A stretch of 64,000 bases of DNA from assembly GCF_042655435.1 (NCBI RefSeq), contig NZ_JBHSMG010000001.1, forward strand, positions 496,001 to 560,000. Reading direction: 5' to 3'. The translations under genes and the position numbers were made by a program. Below the pieces are notes generated by a model. The model did not search any database and was not told where the DNA came from. It saw nothing but the letters and a program-made list of their open reading frames with translations. This DNA comes from Lysinimonas soli. GTDB lineage: Bacteria; Actinomycetota; Actinomycetes; Actinomycetales; Microbacteriaceae. Shown piece by piece: positions 40,883-48,913 of the stretch; positions within the stretch are counted from its first letter, which is position 1; each line of letters opens with the position of its first letter.

Positions 40883-42129
40883 ACTCCGCGGTTCCCCGAC
40901 CGATCGGCGCCCCAGGGCACATGGGGGTCGACTATGAGGCCCGGGTCGACTTCGATCGGCTTCGCCGCTACCGCGTCGAGCGCGCCAAGGCAGCCCTCGA
41001 GGCCAGCGAGTGCGGGGCCTTCCTGCTCTTCGACTTTTACAACATCCGCTACACGACGCAGACCTGGATCGGCGGCGCCCTCGGCGACAAGATGATCCGC
41101 TACTGCCTGCTGACCCGCGATCGGGAGCCGATTCTCTGGGACTTCGGCTCGGCCGTACGGCATCACAAGCTCTATTCGAACTGGTTGCCGGAGGAGAACT
41201 GGCGTCCGGGCTTCCTGGGCTTCCGCGGGGCGGTCGCTCCCGACGCCGGTCTCATGCGCGACGCCGTGACCGAGATCAAGGCGCTGCTCGTCGAGGCGGG
41301 AGTCGCCGATGCCCCGGTCGGCATCGACATCGTCGAACCGCCGTTCCTGTTCGAGTTGCAGCGCCAGGGCCTGACGGTTGCGGATGCGCAGCAGCACATG
41401 CTCGACGCCCGCGTGATCAAATCGGCCGACGAGATCATGCTGCTCAACCAGGCGGCCGCCATGGTCGACGGGGTCTACCAGGACATCGTGGACGTGCTGA
41501 AGCCCGGGATCCGCGAGAACGAGATCGTGGCGCTCGCCAACAAGCGTCTCTACGAACTGGGATCCGACCAGGTCGAAGCCGTCAATGCGATCTCGGGAGA
41601 ACGCTGCAACCCGCACCCGCACAACTTCACTGACCGCATCATCCGGCCGGGGGACCAGGCCTTCTTCGACATCATCCACTCCTTCAACGGCTACCGCACC
41701 TGCTACTACCGCACCTTCGGGGTCGGCAGCGCGACCCAGATCCAGCGCGATGCTTACATGCAGGCCAGGGAATGGATGGATGGTGCGATCGCAGCCATCA
41801 AACCCGGGGTGAGTACCGATGTCGTCGCCAAGACCCTCCCGAAGGCGACGGACTTCGGCTTCGAGAACGAGCTCGCGGCATTCGGTCTGCAGTTCGCGCA
41901 CGGCCTCGGCCTCGGACTGCACGAGCGGCCGATCATCTCGCGGCTGAACTCGCTGGAGCATCCGGTCGAGCTGAAGGTCGGGATGGTCTTCGCCATGGAG
42001 ACGTACTTCCCGGCGACCGACGGGGTCTCGGCCGCGCGCATCGAGGAGGAGGTCGTGGTGACCGAGCACGGCACCGAGATCCTGACCAAGTTCCCGGCTC
42101 AGGAACTGTTCGTCGCCAACGAATACTGA
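40879..42129 (+). CDS. M24 (creatinase/aminopeptidase P-fold) family enzyme with one metal ligand replaced
   Basis: A 416-residue protein: creatinase-type N-terminal domain (to about 175), then a pita-bread domain. Comparing with M24 metallopeptidases, the first Asp is present (AFFDIIHSF), but the second Asp of the usual GD.TRTF is Cys in GYRTCYYRTFGVG. The His (FAHGLGLGLHERP) and both Glu (FAMETYF, ARIEEEVVV) remain. Non-peptidase members of this fold include creatinase, ectoine hydrolase and the DMSP lyase DddP. With a co-regulated HAAT transporter and dehydrogenase, breakdown of an imported small amide or osmolyte is plausible, but this is inference. Confidence 0.85.
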   Translation: MNSAVPRPIGAPGHMGVDYEARVDFDRLRRYRVERAKAALEASECGAFLLFDFYNIRYTTQTWIGGALGDKMIRYCLLTRDREPILWDFGSAVRHHKLYSNWLPEENWRPGFLGFRGAVAPDAGLMRDAVTEIKALLVEAGVADAPVGIDIVEPPFLFELQRQGLTVADAQQHMLDARVIKSADEIMLLNQAAAMVDGVYQDIVDVLKPGIRENEIVALANKRLYELGSDQVEAVNAISGERCNPHPHNFTDRIIRPGDQAFFDIIHSFNGYRTCYYRTFGVGSATQIQRDAYMQAREWMDGAIAAIKPGVSTDVVAKTLPKATDFGFENELAAFGLQFAHGLGLGLHERPIISRLNSLEHPVELKVGMVFAMETYFPATDGVSAARIEEEVVVTEHGTEILTKFPAQELFVANEY

Positions 42130-42271
42130 TCCCGGCGTGCGTGGCGGCCACGAGGTATGATGAGAGGCTGCGTCCGGAAGGATGCGGTTTGACAACTCCA
42201 CAGCGCGTGACAATGGCCCACTGCATCCAGGGACTCGCCCATCGGGCGAGGAACGGGACGCGGTGACACAC

Positions 42272-42646
42272 GGGGATGATCGGTTTCGACATCGCCTGCG
42301 AAACTGCGAGAAGCGGGCCGAGGATGCAGGGTTATCTCGTTAACGATCCCCGCAAACAACAGGTGCCAATCTCAAGCGCACCGACGTTGCTCTCGCTGCC
42401 TAAGCAGCAGGGCTAAGAACGTCCGTCAGACCGGGTTTGCCTTCGCCCCGGATCCTGGCGTCATCTAGAGGGCTTGCTGTTCGGTTGTGTGTCAGGGCCG
42501 AGCGGGACTTGCACTGATACTGGGCTCGTCGACCTGGATGCTCGTGGCAAAGGTCGGAGCCGAGTAGAACGCACTCACGAGCTGCGCCCGGAGAAGGCGC
42601 AGGCTCACAGCGATGGACGGGGGTTCAATTCCCCCCATCTCCACCA
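42272..42646 (+). ncRNA. ssrA: transfer-messenger RNA
   Basis: The 5' end GGGGATGATCGGTTTCGACA and the 3' end with the T arm GGTTCAATTCC, acceptor CATCTCC and encoded ACCA form the tRNA-like domain (GGGGATG pairs with CATCTCC, one G-U). The tag reading frame is 42365-42403 and encodes ANLKRTDVALAA-stop, a typical actinobacterial proteolysis tag. It tags proteins on stalled ribosomes with SmpB, whose gene is at 33484. A TTGACA hexamer at 42189-42194 could be its -35, but I see no good -10. Confidence 0.97.
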
Positions 42647-42690
42647 TCGGCCGTTGTCACGCGCTGTGCGAGTTCCCCTGGGGTTCGACC

Positions 42691-43536
42691 TCAGCTCAGG
42701 ATGTCCTTCGTCGAGAACCGCCCGTAGGCGAGCGCTCCGAAGACGACGACGTAGCCGAGCTGCAGCAGCGCCGTCTGCCCGTAGGCGTTCCACGAGATCG
42801 GATCGCGCAACAGGTCGCCGAAACCCAGCCAGTAGTGGCTGAACAGCCACGGATGCACGGCCGAGAGCTGAGGAAGGGCATCCGCGATCTGCGACGCGGC
42901 CGCCAGCACGATCGTGGCCGCCATCGCCCCGACCGGAACCGTGGTCAGCGTCGAGATGAACAGCCCGATCGCGGTCAGGCCGAGCAGCGAGAGGCTCACG
43001 TAGCCGACGAGCAGCAGGGCGCGCACGACGAAGCCCCCGGCGTCGATGACATCGCCCGAGAGCAGGGTCACCGGACGGATCGGGAAGAGCAGCGCGCCGA
43101 TGATCACGCCGGCGAGCACGATCACGAGGGTCGCCGCGATCGCGAAGACGCCGGCGGCCACGTACTTCACGAGCAGCAGCCGGATGCGTCCTGCCGGCGC
43201 GATCAGCAGGTAGCGCAGGGTGCCCAGGCTCGCCTCACCGGCGATGGTGTCGCCGGCGACGACGCCGACGGTCAGCGGCAGGAACAGTGGAATCGACACC
43301 GTCAGGGCCGTGAACGCCACGAAGAGGCCGTTCTGGGTGATGTCGCCGATGAATGCGGGACCGCGCCCGCTGCTGCCCGCCGAGGTCACGCGCACCGCGA
43401 CGGCGATCAGCACGGGAACGAGCGCGAGGGCACCGAGCATCGCGATCGTGCGACGACGACGGAAGAGCGTGGCCAGCTCCGAGGCCAGCAGCGCGAAGGG
43501 CCGGGCGCGCCCCGGAGCCGCCTCAGCCCGCGACAT
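42691..43536 (-). CDS. ABC-2 type transporter permease
   Basis: A 281-residue membrane protein with six predicted helices and an extracellular loop after TM1 (residues about 50-70). The stretch GDTIAGEASLGTLRYLLIAPAGRIRLLLVKYV is the cytoplasmic coupling region found in ABC-2 exporters. It overlaps the upstream ATPase gene by 14 bases. The exported substrate is unknown. It ends 45 bases after the tmRNA 3' end, in the convergent direction. Confidence 0.87.
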   Translation of the reverse strand: MSRAEAAPGRARPFALLASELATLFRRRRTIAMLGALALVPVLIAVAVRVTSAGSSGRGPAFIGDITQNGLFVAFTALTVSIPLFLPLTVGVVAGDTIAGEASLGTLRYLLIAPAGRIRLLLVKYVAAGVFAIAATLVIVLAGVIIGALLFPIRPVTLLSGDVIDAGGFVVRALLLVGYVSLSLLGLTAIGLFISTLTTVPVGAMAATIVLAAASQIADALPQLSAVHPWLFSHYWLGFGDLLRDPISWNAYGQTALLQLGYVVVFGALAYGRFSTKDILS

Positions 43537-44506
43537 CGAAGCCCTCTCCGGTCAACGCGACGAAGCGCTCCTCGAGTGTCTCGCCCGCGACCGCGATCCC
43601 GCGCACTCGCACCTCTGCGGCGACGAGGGCCGCGGTCACCGATTCCGCAAGCACCCCTTCGACGAGCGCGGCCGTGACGGTCCCCTCGTCACTCGCGGCG
43701 GTTCCGGGCTCATCGACGGCGAGCCCGAGTGCCGTCAGTACCCCGGCGGCGGCTACCGGATCCGGGGTGCGCACCGTGATGCGGCGATCGCGGCCGTGAC
43801 GCAGCTCGTCGAGCGTGCCCTGCGCCACCAGCCGCCCCGCGCTCATCACCGCGACGTGGGAGCAGAGCTGCTCGATCTCGCTCAGGAGGTGGCTCGACAC
43901 GAACACGGTCGTGCCGTCGTCGGCGAGGGAGCGGATCAGGTGGCGCACCTCCCGCGTGCCCTGCGGGTCGAGCCCGTTGCTCGGTTCGTCGAGGATCAGC
44001 AGCTCGCGCGGTCGCAGCAGCGCGTTCGCGATGCCGAGCCGCTGCTTCATGCCGAGCGAGTAGGCGTGCGCCTTCTTCTCGGCGGCATGGCTCAGCCCGA
44101 CCCGGTCGAGGGCGGCGTCCACCCGGGTCCGGCGGGTGGCGGCGGGCGCGTGACGGTCGGCGGCATCCAGGCGAAGCAGGTTGGCGCGACCGGAGAGGAA
44201 CGGGTAGATGGCCGGTCCCTCGACCAGGGCGCCGACGCGCGGCAGCACCGAGCGCAGGGCGGCCGGCATCGGCTCGCCGAGCATCCGGACCTCGCCGCTC
44301 GTGGCCGCGGCCAGCCCGAGCAGCAGGCGGATCGTCGTCGTCTTGCCCGAGCCGTTGGGTCCGAGGAACCCGAACACCGCGCCGCGGGGCACGGCCAGAT
44401 CGAGGGAGTCGACCGCGCGTTGACGGCCGAATACCTTCGTCAGGCCCGTGGTCTGGATCGCCGGCTCGGCCCGGTCGCGCCCGATCGCCGGCGGGGCCGC
44501 GGTCAC
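43523..44506 (-). CDS. ABC transporter ATP-binding protein (CcmA/DrrA-like)
   Basis: A 327-residue ATPase: Walker A GFLGPNGSGKTTTIRLLLGL, signature YSLGMKQRLGIANALL, Walker B LLILDEPSNGLDPQG and H-loop SSHLLSEIEQL. About 100 extra residues at the C-terminus form the regulatory part common to drug- and antibiotic-type exporters. GTG 44506 overlaps the preceding LolA-like gene by four bases. It pairs with the following ABC-2 permease. Confidence 0.92.
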   Translation of the reverse strand: MTAAPPAIGRDRAEPAIQTTGLTKVFGRQRAVDSLDLAVPRGAVFGFLGPNGSGKTTTIRLLLGLAAATSGEVRMLGEPMPAALRSVLPRVGALVEGPAIYPFLSGRANLLRLDAADRHAPAATRRTRVDAALDRVGLSHAAEKKAHAYSLGMKQRLGIANALLRPRELLILDEPSNGLDPQGTREVRHLIRSLADDGTTVFVSSHLLSEIEQLCSHVAVMSAGRLVAQGTLDELRHGRDRRITVRTPDPVAAAGVLTALGLAVDEPGTAASDEGTVTAALVEGVLAESVTAALVAAEVRVRGIAVAGETLEERFVALTGEGFDVAG

Positions 44507-45576
44507 CGCGCGGCGGCCTCGAGCGTCGCGATCGGCACGGCGCCGAGCAGCACGCGCCCGTCGGTCATCAGCAGCACCGAGATCAGAGAGGTCTGCAGCG
44601 CTCGGCCGCCGGGCACCGCCGTCGTCAGTTCACCGAGCAGCTTGCTCTGGCTGGAGCCCGTGACCTTCGTCGCCGTGTCGGCAGGCAGCTCGACGATCGA
44701 ATCCCAGCCGGATCCCGTGACGGACGGCTTCACGGCGCCCTTGTCGGGATCGTTCGGCACGGGACCGGGTTTGGCGGGCTTCGTGGGCGTCGTCACCGTG
44801 GTGCCGGCGGGCGGGGCGAAGCGGAAGAGCTCGGCGGCGGGCGTCGAGAAGTCGATCGAACGGAATCCGACACTGAACGCGTCGCTCTTCTGGCCGCGGG
44901 CGTCGACGACGACCTTGAGCGGCACGCCGGTCTTGCCGTCGACCGACAGGGTCACGCCGGCGACGAGCGTCGTGCCCGACCTGGGCGCGAGCGCGAGCTG
45001 GTAGACCGCGCGGCCGGCGACCCGCGCCGTCGAGGTGACGTGCAGGGTCGTGCTCGGCTCGATCGCCTGGATGAACCGATCGGCCAGCTGGGCCGGGCTC
45101 AGCGCCTCGGTGCTGGGCGCGGCGCTCGGGGCCGGGGTGGCATCCGAGGGGGACCGCGTGCTGTGAGTCGCGGTCTTGGTTTTCGAGTCGTAGGTCCACA
45201 ACTGAGAGCCGTTGCGGATGACATCGCGCTCGGCGAGCTGGTCGAGCACCTGCACGCGCTGCTTCTGCGCGCCGTCGACGAAGATCCGAGCCGAGTGGTC
45301 GGCGGTCAGGAGGTCGAGCAGCTGAGAGGTGGAATCGGAGCCGGCCCTCGAACCGGACCCCGTGCTCGGCAGCTGGGGCAGCCCGAGGTCGGAACTCTGC
45401 TCGACCGTGCCCGAGTACGCCGCATCCTTCGCCCCGGCGATCATGGCGAGCACCTGCTGAGGGGTCTTGTCGGGCAGGGTCGTCGCGGCGTTCGCGACGG
45501 CGGGGATCGTGATCGCTCCGGCCACGATGAGCGCGGGCGCGAGCACGGCGGGAAGCCAGCGGACGGATCTCTTCAC
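44503..45576 (-). CDS. secreted LolA/RseB-like protein next to an ABC exporter
   Basis: A 357-residue protein with a signal peptide (KRSVRWLPAVLAPALIVAGAITIPAVANA, probable cleavage after ANA). The mature part resembles the LolA/RseB fold: TPQQVLAMIAGAKDAAYSGTVEQSSDLGLP at its start, LWTYDSKTKTATHSTRS and VYQLALAPRSGTTLVAGVTLSVDGKTGVPLKVVVDARG. Such proteins bind lipids or sense envelope stress. I chose GTG 45576 because GAGGTGA lies 5 bases before it; GTG 45585 is three codons upstream. It forms an operon with the ABC exporter. Confidence 0.78.
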   Translation of the reverse strand: MKRSVRWLPAVLAPALIVAGAITIPAVANAATTLPDKTPQQVLAMIAGAKDAAYSGTVEQSSDLGLPQLPSTGSGSRAGSDSTSQLLDLLTADHSARIFVDGAQKQRVQVLDQLAERDVIRNGSQLWTYDSKTKTATHSTRSPSDATPAPSAAPSTEALSPAQLADRFIQAIEPSTTLHVTSTARVAGRAVYQLALAPRSGTTLVAGVTLSVDGKTGVPLKVVVDARGQKSDAFSVGFRSIDFSTPAAELFRFAPPAGTTVTTPTKPAKPGPVPNDPDKGAVKPSVTGSGWDSIVELPADTATKVTGSSQSKLLGELTTAVPGGRALQTSLISVLLMTDGRVLLGAVPIATLEAAAR

Positions 45577-45656
45577 GGCAGTCACCTCGACGTCGCGCGG
45601 ATCGGCACCGCGCTGGGCACGAGAGTACGCCCGGATGCCGCGGGCTTGCTGTGGAT

Positions 45657-46334
45657 TCAGACCTCGATCGCGCCGCCGCGCTCGTCGAGGTGCCGACGCA
45701 GCGTGAGGGTGGGATCGCTCGCTCGGGCGGCGAGGTAGCCGTCGAAATCCAGTTGAGATCGAAGGCTCTCGCCCGCGCGCATCCGCTCGGCCTGCGCGGT
45801 CTCGGTCTCGACGATGCGCGCGGCCGACTCGAGCACCTCCCGGCGCCGGTCGGGCCCCAGGAAGACGACGCCGTCGTCATCCGCGATCACGAGGTCGTCG
45901 TCGCTGACCGCGATTCCGTCGAGGAAGGCGCTGCGCATCGGCGACCCCGCGGGCGGGACCCGGCGCGGCCCCGCGGCGTAGGCCCCCGTGCTGTGCAGGG
46001 GCAGCCCGATCTCGCGCAGTTGCGCGGTGTCGCGATGGCGGCCCCAGACGACGATCCCCGCGAATCCGGCGCGTGCCGCCTCGAGCACGATGAGATCGCC
46101 GAGGCAGGCCTCGTCGTCGCGACCGCCGTTGTCGACGACCAGCACGCTGCCCGCGGGGGCTCCGTCGATCGTCTGCAGCAGGACATCCACGCTGCCGAGA
46201 TGGGTCACGGCTCTGGCCGATCCGCTGAACGGCGCCCCCGGGATGACCGGGACGATGCCGGCGGGCGCCAGCCGGAGGGGGACGCCGAGGCGGACGCACG
46301 CGTCGGCGACGGCGGCACTGGGGAGGAGGGTCAT
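45657..46334 (-). CDS. RraA-like protein (HMG/CHA-aldolase family)
   Basis: A 225-residue cytoplasmic protein. VVDNGGRDDEACLGDLIVLEAARAGFAGIVVWGRHRDTAQLREIGLPLHS carries the G..R-D metal and substrate residues of class II pyruvate aldolases of the RraA group. ISDDDLVIADDDGVVFLGPDRRREVLESA (with V for the first I) completes the family pattern. Likely activity: cleavage of 4-hydroxy-4-methyl-2-oxoglutarate or a related 2-keto acid, or oxaloacetate decarboxylation. I chose ATG 46334. No aromatic-degradation genes are adjacent, so the physiological role is open. Confidence 0.84.
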   Translation of the reverse strand: MTLLPSAAVADACVRLGVPLRLAPAGIVPVIPGAPFSGSARAVTHLGSVDVLLQTIDGAPAGSVLVVDNGGRDDEACLGDLIVLEAARAGFAGIVVWGRHRDTAQLREIGLPLHSTGAYAAGPRRVPPAGSPMRSAFLDGIAVSDDDLVIADDDGVVFLGPDRRREVLESAARIVETETAQAERMRAGESLRSQLDFDGYLAARASDPTLTLRRHLDERGGAIEV

Positions 46335-46408
46335 GCCTGAAGTCTCGACCAGGCGGCCGCCGGGGTGAAGTACTGTTCCCGACAAGATCCGGCGGGAATC
46401 TCCGTCGG

Positions 46409-46618
46409 TCAGGCGGCTTGGCTGACGCCTTTCAGGCGTTTGGCCGCCGCGCGTTCCGTGAGCACCTCGAGGTAGTCCCGGACGGGGCGGTCGGCCAGTT
46501 GATCGAGCTCGCCGCGGACCGCCGACTCGACCTCCTGCGGATGCACCTCGGGGAACTTGTCCCGCAAGCGGGCGGTGACCTGCCTGAAGATCTCATCCGT
46601 GTCGATGTCGGTCGTCAT
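46409..46618 (-). CDS. small three-helix-bundle protein (DUF3562-like)
   Basis: A 69-residue acidic helical protein beginning MTTDIDTDEIFRQVTARLRDKFPEV and continuing VESAVRGELDQLADRPVRDYLEVLTERAAAKRL. This pattern fits the three-helix-bundle dimerisation domain seen in many actinobacteria, function unknown. It starts 31 bases after the end of the histidine kinase gene on the same strand, so it could be the third gene of that operon. Confidence 0.75.
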   Translation of the reverse strand: MTTDIDTDEIFRQVTARLRDKFPEVHPQEVESAVRGELDQLADRPVRDYLEVLTERAAAKRLKGVSQAA

Positions 46619-46649
46619 GCATCGAGTTTTGGCGATGCGGCGGTCGCGG

Positions 46650-48023
46650 TCAATCCCCCCGTTCCGCGGCGAACGGCAACTCGACCTCGACCCGCAGTCC
46701 CACCCCGGGCGTGTTGACCAGGTTCACGGTCCCGCCGGCGATCGCGACGATGCCCGAGACGATCGCGAGGCCGAGACCGGCTCCCGAGGGGGACCGCGTG
46801 GCGTCTCGGGCGAAGCGATCGAAGGCGTGCGGCAGGAACGCCTCGTCCATCCCACCGGCTTCGTCCTCCACGGCGAGCAGAACGCCGTGGGGCGTCGGTG
46901 TCAGAGACATCTGGATGTGGCCGGCCTCAGGGCGTGCGGCCAGCGCGTTGTTGACGAGGTTGTCGCAGATGCGACCGAAGTCGTGGGCCGACACCGCGAC
47001 GAGACGGTCGTCGCTCGGCCGTCCGGGCGAGGTGTCCACCGAGAAGTCGATGACCACGTCGCCTCGGCCGACCCGGAGGCGGCCCCGGTCGGCGGCATCC
47101 GCCAGCTCCGAGGAGAGCTCGTCGACCGTCGCCGAGCCACGTCCCGATTGCGCGTCGATCCGCGAGAGCTCGAGCAGGGAGGTGGCCAGGGCCGACAGCC
47201 GCAGCAGGGTCTGCTGGGCAGAGGCGACATCCGCGCGCATCTCGGCGAGAGTCGTCGCCTGAGACTGGGCGAGTTCGAGCTTGGTCTGCAGGATCGCGAG
47301 CGGCGTGCGGAACTCGTGACTGGCGTCGGACACGATCTGACGCTCTCGCTCGGTCGACGCGCGCAGCTCTCCGATCAGTTCGTTGAGGGTCCGGGCGAGC
47401 TGGGCGATCTCGTCGTCGGCGGGGCCGACCGGCAGCAGCTCGGTTCCCGGCTTGGCGACCAGGGCGCGCGCACTGCGCCGCAGGCGGTCGACCGGGCTGA
47501 GGGCCGCCGTTCCGATCAGCCAGGACGCCAGCGCGAACGCCAGGTTGATCCCCGCGATGCAGATCAGCAGCAGCCAGGTCACCTGACTCAGCACCGAGGC
47601 CGCGGCCTCGCCGTTGCGGGCGGCGATGACGTGCCACTCGCCGCTGGACGTCTCGACGGAGGTGATCCGCACCAGGTAGGTCACGCCGCCCGCGGTGAAG
47701 GTGCGGGTCTCGCCGTTGTGCTCGATCAGTTCGGGGATCATGCGGCGCAGGGCCTTGGGCAGGGTGTCGACCTTGCGCGAGCCGCTCGGATCGACGACCG
47801 CGGCGAACAGGTCGGATCCAGGTCGATCGAAGTCCGCGCCCCCTTTGGCCAGGGCCGTCCGGTAGGGCGCTTCGATGCTCTCCAGCACCGCGATCTCCCC
47901 ATCGTTGACGATGTGGCGCACCTGGTTGTAGATCAGGATGCCCGCGACGACCGAGAACAGCATGGCGATCAGCAGGCTGCCGCCCGTGATCCGCGCGCGG
48001 ATTCCGATCCGCGACCACCTCAT
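46650..48023 (-). CDS. sensor histidine kinase
   Basis: A 457-residue membrane kinase: TM1 (about 12-32), an extracellular sensor of about 125 residues, TM2 (about 150-172), HAMP linker (GTAALSPVDRLRRSARALV), H-box SDASHEFRTPLAIL with the phospho-His, N-box DNLVNNALA, and G-boxes DEAGGMD and GAGLGLAIV. Its response regulator gene lies 25 bases upstream, so the two form an operon. The signal is unknown. Confidence 0.93.
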   Translation of the reverse strand: MRWSRIGIRARITGGSLLIAMLFSVVAGILIYNQVRHIVNDGEIAVLESIEAPYRTALAKGGADFDRPGSDLFAAVVDPSGSRKVDTLPKALRRMIPELIEHNGETRTFTAGGVTYLVRITSVETSSGEWHVIAARNGEAAASVLSQVTWLLLICIAGINLAFALASWLIGTAALSPVDRLRRSARALVAKPGTELLPVGPADDEIAQLARTLNELIGELRASTERERQIVSDASHEFRTPLAILQTKLELAQSQATTLAEMRADVASAQQTLLRLSALATSLLELSRIDAQSGRGSATVDELSSELADAADRGRLRVGRGDVVIDFSVDTSPGRPSDDRLVAVSAHDFGRICDNLVNNALAARPEAGHIQMSLTPTPHGVLLAVEDEAGGMDEAFLPHAFDRFARDATRSPSGAGLGLAIVSGIVAIAGGTVNLVNTPGVGLRVEVELPFAAERGD

Positions 48024-48048
48024 CGTGACGGGTCCGGGTGCGCCCGGC

Positions 48049-48723
48049 TCACGTCGCCTCGGTGGTGAGCCGGAACCCGACTCCCCGCGAGGTCACGATC
48101 CGCACCGAGGTACCGACCGCGTCGAGCTTCTTGCGCAGGTAGCTGACGTATTGGTCGACGATGTTGGTGTCGACGAAGGTTCCCGCCTCCCAGACCGCGT
48201 CGAGGATCTCGCGGCGCGACATCACGTGCTCGCGATGCTCCACGAGCAGGCGCAGCAGGTCGAACTCGGTGCGGCTGAGCCGCACCTGGTTCTCGCCGAC
48301 CGAGATCCGCTGGCCTGCCAGGTCGATCGCCAGGTCGCCGACATCGAGGGAGCTCGGCGAGATCGCGTCCCTGCGGCGCAGGGCGCGAAGGCGCGCGGCC
48401 AACTCGACGAAGGCGAACGGCTTCGTGAGATAGTCGTCGGCCCCGGCATCCAGCCCGCGCACGCGGTCGTCGACGGCGTCACGCGCGGTCAGCAGCAGAA
48501 TGGCGATGCCGCGGGCCTGCTCGCGCAGGCGTCGGCACAGCTCGAAGCCGGACATGCCCGGCATGGTGACGTCGAGCACGGCGATGTCGTAGCGTTCGGC
48601 TGCGGCGAGGGTCATCGCCTGGATGCCGTCGGTCGCGACGTCGACCGCGTAGCCCTCGCCGACGAGGCCGCGCGAGAGCAGCGCCGCCATCTCGGGTTCG
48701 TCGTCCACCACCAGGACGCGCAT
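48049..48723 (-). CDS. OmpR/PhoB-family response regulator
   Basis: A 224-residue regulator. The receiver has VLVVDDEPEM (acidic pocket), phospho-acceptor Asp in AVLDVTMPGMSG (about residue 51), T in LLLTARD and K in LTKPFAF. The C-terminal winged helix has LSRTEFDLLRLLVEH and VDQYVSYLRKKLDA. ATG 48723 is the obvious start; an upstream extension is not family-like. It is divergent from the glycosyltransferase gene at 48914, with 190 bases between, a possible target. Confidence 0.94.
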   Translation of the reverse strand: MRVLVVDDEPEMAALLSRGLVGEGYAVDVATDGIQAMTLAAAERYDIAVLDVTMPGMSGFELCRRLREQARGIAILLLTARDAVDDRVRGLDAGADDYLTKPFAFVELAARLRALRRRDAISPSSLDVGDLAIDLAGQRISVGENQVRLSRTEFDLLRLLVEHREHVMSRREILDAVWEAGTFVDTNIVDQYVSYLRKKLDAVGTSVRIVTSRGVGFRLTTEAT

Positions 48724-48913
48724 GCACGATCCCTTCGATGCACCGACTGTTCGCTTGATCCTAATGCGGACGACATGGTGCGGTTCGCGGGACCCTGAAA
48801 GGATTCTCACTTCGGATCCGCCCGTTCGGGGCACTCGCGCATCCCCGCTCGCGAGGATGGGAGCGACCCGAAATGACCCGACGAGCCGAGACATCCCGAC
48901 GAGAGGGGCCGTG

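Noticed and set aside
42130..42271. TATGAT at 42156 as the ssrA -10 box
   Set aside because: Good hexamer, but no -35 at 16-18 bases and more than 100 bases before the mature RNA; not strong enough to annotate.
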